From a bacterium (GTDB lineage Bacteria; UBP15; UBA6099; DSWB01), in assembly GCA_020061125.1 (NCBI GenBank), contig JAGUYV010000362.1, positions 1-8,177 of the forward strand: a stretch of 8,177 nucleotides of DNA. The letters run 5' to 3'. Every line of letters begins with the position of its first letter. Position 1 is the first letter of the stretch. The notes under the pieces were generated by a model that saw only the letters and a list, made by a program, of their open reading frames with translations, was not told the DNA's origin and did not search any database. Both the position numbers and the translations under genes were made by a program. Below, piece after piece: positions 5,024-8,177 of the stretch.

Positions 5024-6070
5024 ATGGCGTATCGAATCGGAAAGCTGGCGGCGCTGGTCATGGCGGCCGTAATTGCGGTTTGCGCTTCGGCTTCGGCGCA
5101 GCAGAAGGTCAAGCTCGAACTCAAGAGCGAAAAGGGCGAGCTGGCGCGGTACACCGCGCAGATCGGCGGCGTGGTGAACATGGAACTGGCGGAGATGCCC
5201 TTCCCCAAGGCCGCCACCAACATCAAGAACCTTGAGGCCATGGCCGAAATTGATCTGTATTTGGAAACCCTGGACGCGGACCAGGGCATGATGACCTTTG
5301 ATGTCAAGGCGCTGCTGGACCGCGTTCTGCTGGGCGGGCTGCTCGAATTCGACGGCCTGGGATTCAAGACCACCATGCTGTCCCCGAAGATCACCATGGT
5401 CATGGACGGCACGGGAAAAATCCACGAGCTGGACCTTGCCGAGCTGGAGATTCCGGCCGAAGGCATGCCCGAGATCAAGGGCTTGAGCAACATGGGATTC
5501 AGCCCGCGCGACATGGGCAGCTTCATGCCCATGATCGTGGGATTGCTGCCGTCGGTTTTCCCCGATGAGGAAGTGGCCGTGGGCGGCGGCTGGTCCAAGG
5601 AAGTGAATTTCGATGAAATGGGCCTGGGCGGCGCGCTGCCCCGCGTGCCCTTCGAGTTCAAGCTCCTGGCCGTCAAGGACGGCGTGGCCGACATCCAGGT
5701 CAACTCCACCGGCTCTTACGACGGCAAGGTTCTCAAGGCGTTTCTGGCCATCATTCCCGAAATCCCCATGGGCAAGGACATCATCAAAATCGAGGACATC
5801 AAGCTGCTGGTGAAATGGACCGGCGCCGGGCTTATGAAGTTCGACCTCAACGCCGGCCGCATCCTCGACATGTCCATGAGCACGGATATGGACATGGACC
5901 TGGGCTGGAATGTGGATTTCACGCACCCCGACGATTCCAAAGACAAGTGGGCCGCGGACGGCAAGATCCTCATGAAAATGAACATGGGGCTTAAGTATTC
6001 GGGCGTGCCCGCGCGCGAAGACATCAACACGCTGTTCCCGCCCGCGCAGCCCGAGGGATCGGATTCCTGA
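5024..6070 (+). CDS. Secreted Met-rich protein of unknown function (DUF6263-like)
   Basis: A 348-residue exported protein. The start at ATG 5024 is set by GGGAGGA (5009-5015, 8-nt spacer) and by a classical Sec signal peptide: K/R-containing n-region, hydrophobic core at 8-20, cleavage expected after ASA (residue 25). C20 lacks a proper lipobox (IAVC has V at -1), so it is probably periplasmic or secreted rather than a lipoprotein. The mature part has no cysteine but many methionines (25 of 348 overall), with clusters such as FMPMIVG and DMSMSTDMDMDLG. It alternates amphipathic strands with turns and ends in a Pro/Ser-rich tail. KGELARYTAQIGG near the start and FPDEEVAVGGGWSKEVNF around residue 181 resemble the (K)G-x-x-x-R/Y and 'P-x-x-x-V-x-x-G-x-x-W' patterns of DUF6263-type beta proteins of environmental bacteria. 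It is monocistronic: own promoter, terminator-like structure downstream. No enzymatic motif was seen; a binding or envelope role is only a guess. Confidence 0.85.
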   Translation: MAYRIGKLAALVMAAVIAVCASASAQQKVKLELKSEKGELARYTAQIGGVVNMELAEMPFPKAATNIKNLEAMAEIDLYLETLDADQGMMTFDVKALLDRVLLGGLLEFDGLGFKTTMLSPKITMVMDGTGKIHELDLAELEIPAEGMPEIKGLSNMGFSPRDMGSFMPMIVGLLPSVFPDEEVAVGGGWSKEVNFDEMGLGGALPRVPFEFKLLAVKDGVADIQVNSTGSYDGKVLKAFLAIIPEIPMGKDIIKIEDIKLLVKWTGAGLMKFDLNAGRILDMSMSTDMDMDLGWNVDFTHPDDSKDKWAADGKILMKMNMGLKYSGVPAREDINTLFPPAQPEGSDS

Positions 6071-6098
6071 TCGCGATGCTTGCATAAAGCGTGGGGGA

Positions 6099-6163
6099 CG
6101 AAAAAACGCTGGGTACAGGCTTCGTTTTCCTTGCGGAAAGCGACCCAGTCCCCGGTTTTTTCG
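6099..6163 (+). terminator. Rho-independent terminator, possibly bidirectional
   Basis: CGAAAAAAC (6099-6107) pairs with GTTTTTTCG (6155-6163). Inside it CTGGGT (6109-6114) pairs with ACCCAG (6143-6148), and within that CGTTTTCC (6123-6130) pairs with GGAAAGCG (6135-6142) around a TTGC tetraloop, leaving an 8-nt bulge on the 5' arm. The T6 run at 6156-6161 follows the inner stem by 7 nt, farther than ideal. The mirrored A6 run could serve the opposite strand. It sits 28 nt after the stop of the secreted-protein gene. Confidence 0.7.
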
Positions 6164-6253
6164 CAGCCTTGCGAATGTATGAGTCACACCCTCGATAGGC
6201 CAAGGGGTTTTTCAATAGCCCCCAGCCCCTGAATTTTTTGCAGATTTGCGAAA
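6156..6253. repeat. Imperfect direct repeat around T-tracts
   Basis: TTTTTTCGCAGCCTTGCGAA at 6156-6175 recurs as TTTTTTGCAGATTTGCGAA at 6234-6252, differing by one indel and two substitutions. The first copy also allows a TTCGC/GCGAA hairpin. The copies are 78 bp apart and may come from a duplicated terminator end or a degenerate intergenic element. Confidence 0.4.
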
Positions 6254-6338
6254 TCGGCCGCATGAACCACATCAGGCGGTTTTTCATGATTACCACTTAA
6301 CGCACGGAGAATAATTGAGTTTTCGCGCGCATCTGTTT

Positions 6339-6367
6339 TTGACTTGATTCCATTTTGTTTGTATGAT
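6339..6367 (+). promoter_or_regulatory. Sigma70-type promoter of the FAD oxidoreductase gene
   Basis: TTGACT (6339-6344) and TATGAT (6362-6367) are separated by exactly 17 bp, with 5 of 6 consensus bases in each box. This is the best full promoter in the window. Transcription should start near 6374, about 48 nt before the ATG at 6422, with GGGGGGAAGAG as the ribosome binding site. Confidence 0.72.
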
Positions 6368-6421
6368 CCGATCAATCGAGACCGGTTCCGGATTCAAAAC
6401 CATTTGCCGGGGGGAAGAGCC

Positions 6422-8035
6422 ATGGGCGAGCGGAATGAAGAGCCAAGGTTCGACGCATCGTATGACGCTGTGGTTGTGGGGGCGGGCAACGGCGGGCTGG
6501 GCGCGGGCCTGGCGCTGGCCGTGAACGGGGCTAGGCCGCTTGTGCTGGAGCAGCACAACATTCCCGGCGGGTTCGCCACGAGCTTTGTGCGCGGCCGGTT
6601 CGAGTTCGATGTGTCCCTGCACGAGCTGTCGGATGTGGGGCCGGACGACCGCAAGGGCGGCGTGCGCAAGTTTCTCGACGACGAGGCCGGACTGCGCATT
6701 GACTGGATGCGCGTGCCCGAGGCCTACCGGCTCATTCTCACGGGCCATGACATGAATGTGCGCGTGCCGTTCGGCGTGCGCGAGTTCATTGACTGCATCG
6801 AGGCCGAGGTCCCGGGCAGTCGCGAGACCGTAACCCGGTACATGAACCTGTGCCAGGACATCTACGACACCTTCGGATATCTGGGCCGCGGGGGCAAGCC
6901 CGGCCCCGCGCGCATGGCCAGAGATTTCGCCGAATTCCTCAAGAACGCGTCCAATCCGCTCAAGGACGCCCGCGACCTGTTCGTGCATGCGGGCAATTTT
7001 CTGCGCGCCGCGCCCTACACCGTGGCCGAGGTGCACGACGCCCTCGGGCTGCCCGGGCGCGCCGAAAAAATCATCTCCCCCTACTGGTGCTACATGGGCA
7101 TTCCCATGGACCGCCTCGGATTTCCCATCTGGGCCGGCATGCTGGTGTCCTATCTCATCCAGGGCGCATATGTGCCGCGCTGCCGCTCCCAGGAAATGAC
7201 CATGGCCATGGAGAGCCGCATCCGCGAGCTTGGCGGGCAGATCGAGTACAACACCCGCGTGGAGCGCATCCTTACGAAAAAAGGGCGCGTCACGGGCGTG
7301 GTCACCGCGGACGGCCACACCATCCACACGGACCATGTGATCGCGAACGCATCGCCCAACCTTGTGTTCGGGTCTTTGATTGAACCGGCCGAGGTTCCAA
7401 CGCAGGCCATGAAGCTCGTGAACGCGCGCAGGGTGGCCGCCAGCGGGTTCGTGGTTTACATGGGTCTGGACGCAGGCCCCGATGACCTCGGCATCACGGA
7501 CTACGGATATTTCATCGCCGAGGACATGAACACCCGCGAGCACTACGACGCCGTGAGCGTGCTCGGGCCCACGAAAATGCAGGCGGCCACATGCCTCAAC
7601 CGCGTGGTCCCGGACTGCTCGCCACCGGGCACGACCATCCTGTGCATCACCATCCTGCACATGCCCGAGGCCTGGTACACGGTCAAGCCCGCGGATTATG
7701 TCAAAACCAAGAACGACATCGCTGCGGCGCTCATCAAACAATTTGAAGAGGCAACGGGCGTGGAATTGCGCGGGCGCATCGAGGAGATTGAAGTGGCCAC
7801 GCCCGTGACCTTCGCGCGGTACACCGGCGCATTTGACGGCGGCATCTACGGCTACGAGCCGGATGTGTGGGACAGCGTGCCCGCGCGCATCATGCACTTG
7901 CAGAACGAGCGGTTCGTCAAGGGCCTGGAGTTCGCCGGGGGGTTTGCGCTCATGGGCCACGGATACAGCCCGTCCCTGCTGTCCGGGCGCGCGGCCGCGC
8001 TCGCCACCCTTGCGCAATTGGGGGTCAAGTCATGA
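6422..8035 (+). CDS. FAD-dependent oxidoreductase, phytoene desaturase / retinol saturase superfamily
   Basis: A 537-residue flavoprotein of the CrtI / CrtISO / RetSat-like amine-oxidase-fold superfamily. Seen: an N-terminal Rossmann FAD motif VVVGAGNGGLGAGLALA (17-33), acidic residue E43 at the end of the second strand (VLEQHNIPGG, 41-50), FDVSLHEL (substrate-side region, about 62-69), a middle substrate domain, a further beta unit IEYNTRVERI followed by GRVTGVVTADG, and the C-terminal FAD closure FAGGFALMGHG plus SLLSGRAAA (504-525). Family members desaturate, saturate or isomerise polyenes such as carotenoids and retinoids, but many bacterial relatives have unknown lipid or quinone-like substrates. 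No carotenoid genes are seen nearby. The start at ATG 6422 follows GGGGGGAAGAG and fits the motif position; the frame upstream to 6344 overlaps the promoter. The stop overlaps the next start (ATGA), so translation is coupled. The superfamily is secure, the substrate unknown. Confidence 0.92.
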   Translation: MGERNEEPRFDASYDAVVVGAGNGGLGAGLALAVNGARPLVLEQHNIPGGFATSFVRGRFEFDVSLHELSDVGPDDRKGGVRKFLDDEAGLRIDWMRVPEAYRLILTGHDMNVRVPFGVREFIDCIEAEVPGSRETVTRYMNLCQDIYDTFGYLGRGGKPGPARMARDFAEFLKNASNPLKDARDLFVHAGNFLRAAPYTVAEVHDALGLPGRAEKIISPYWCYMGIPMDRLGFPIWAGMLVSYLIQGAYVPRCRSQEMTMAMESRIRELGGQIEYNTRVERILTKKGRVTGVVTADGHTIHTDHVIANASPNLVFGSLIEPAEVPTQAMKLVNARRVAASGFVVYMGLDAGPDDLGITDYGYFIAEDMNTREHYDAVSVLGPTKMQAATCLNRVVPDCSPPGTTILCITILHMPEAWYTVKPADYVKTKNDIAAALIKQFEEATGVELRGRIEEIEVATPVTFARYTGAFDGGIYGYEPDVWDSVPARIMHLQNERFVKGLEFAGGFALMGHGYSPSLLSGRAAALATLAQLGVKS

Positions 8036-8177
8036 AAGAGAAAATCACCATCAAAGGGGATTTGCGCGACCTGCTCGAACTGCGAAGACTCACGCACGAG
8101 CGCCCGCAGCGCATCCGCGCCGCGTCCTCGCGGCCCCAGGGGCCGCCCCCGATCAACGCGCTCGCTCACAGAATCCA
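8032..8177 (+). CDS. Start of a downstream gene coupled to the oxidoreductase (C-terminus beyond right edge)
   Basis: ATG 8032-8034 overlaps the oxidoreductase stop TGA 8033-8035 (ATGA). A G5 run at 8020-8024 acts as ribosome binding site 7 nt before it. The 48 visible residues begin MKEKITIKGDLRDLLELRRL and end PPPINALAHRI. They are basic, with one short helix and a proline-rich linker, and no signal peptide. The closing INALAHRI resembles the linker that precedes the FAD-binding domain in some ferredoxin-reductase/2Fe-2S flavoproteins (VNxLAxxLHP); that would make it an electron-transfer partner of the upstream flavoprotein. This rests on a short memory-based similarity and could be wrong. 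That the gene is real is well supported by the overlap, frame and composition. Confidence 0.65.
   Translation, partial: MKEKITIKGDLRDLLELRRLTHERPQRIRAASSRPQGPPPINALAHRI

Larger units (their letters stand above)
6071..6421. other. Intergenic region with terminator structures and promoter of the oxidoreductase gene
   Basis: No gene is supported here. The region contains a strong terminator-like structure (6099-6163), a similar TTTTTT-GCAG-TTGCGAA word repeated at 6156 and 6234, three further T-tracts with weak stems (T5 at 6208-6212, T6 at 6234-6239, T5 at 6280-6284), and then the oxidoreductase promoter (6339-6367). Confidence 0.65.

Noticed and set aside
5075-5102. Lipoprotein signal for the secreted protein
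   Set aside because: C20 is preceded by I-A-V, which breaks the lipobox at -1, and a good signal peptidase I site ASA-QQ follows.
4985-6187. Minus-strand open frame (400 codons) opposite the secreted protein gene
   Set aside because: Antisense shadow with low-complexity His/Gln/Val composition. It runs through the promoter leader and terminator of the real gene.
6290-8017. Long minus-strand open frame (575 codons) opposite the FAD oxidoreductase
   Set aside because: Its translation is His/Val/Arg-rich and matches no family. It is the usual antisense shadow of a high-GC gene, while the plus strand has clear FAD motifs.

Overview
The window looks like chromosomal DNA of an uncultured, high-GC, Gram-negative-type bacterium. 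One protein carries a Sec signal peptide, and the genes use purine-rich ribosome binding sites and sigma70-like promoters. The backbone genes strongly favour G/C at third codon positions. The sequence alone does not fix the taxon. Two traits only suggest a PVC-superphylum or Hydrogenedentota-like lineage: a secreted protein resembling the DUF6263 family, and an intergenic run of spaced CAGGAT words.

Left part (1-2643, minus strand): a compact three-gene operon reading right to left. It encodes a circularly permuted ATP-grasp ligase-like protein (2643-1255), a small Amidohydro_2-type TIM-barrel hydrolase (1234-497) and a PAQR/hemolysin III family seven-helix membrane protein (472 to beyond the left edge). 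Gaps are 20 and 24 nt. A perfect TATAAT -10 lies about 60 bp upstream of the first gene. The ligase plus hydrolase pairing suggests a small-molecule or peptide amide pathway of unknown substrate.

Middle part (2644-4403): a divergent, non-coding 450-bp stretch with a CAGGAT repeat cluster and a strong inverted repeat. It is followed by an A/T-richer island on the plus strand holding hicB (antitoxin), hicA (toxin) and a GIY-YIG/MUG113-type nuclease gene. The nuclease gene has homing-endonuclease-associated repeats at its N terminus and is split by a net +1 frameshift in a T4 run. Base composition and gene content mark this as probably acquired DNA.

Right part (4404-8177): a 54-residue helical small protein on the minus strand, then plus-strand backbone genes. 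The first is a secreted, cysteine-free, methionine-rich protein with its own promoter and a strong terminator-like structure downstream. The second is an FAD-dependent oxidoreductase of the phytoene desaturase / retinol saturase / carotenoid isomerase superfamily, behind a good sigma70 promoter. Its stop codon overlaps (ATGA) the start of a further gene that runs off the right edge, so those two are translationally coupled and may form a redox pair.

No rRNA, tRNA, CRISPR array, insertion sequence or replication origin was recognised.
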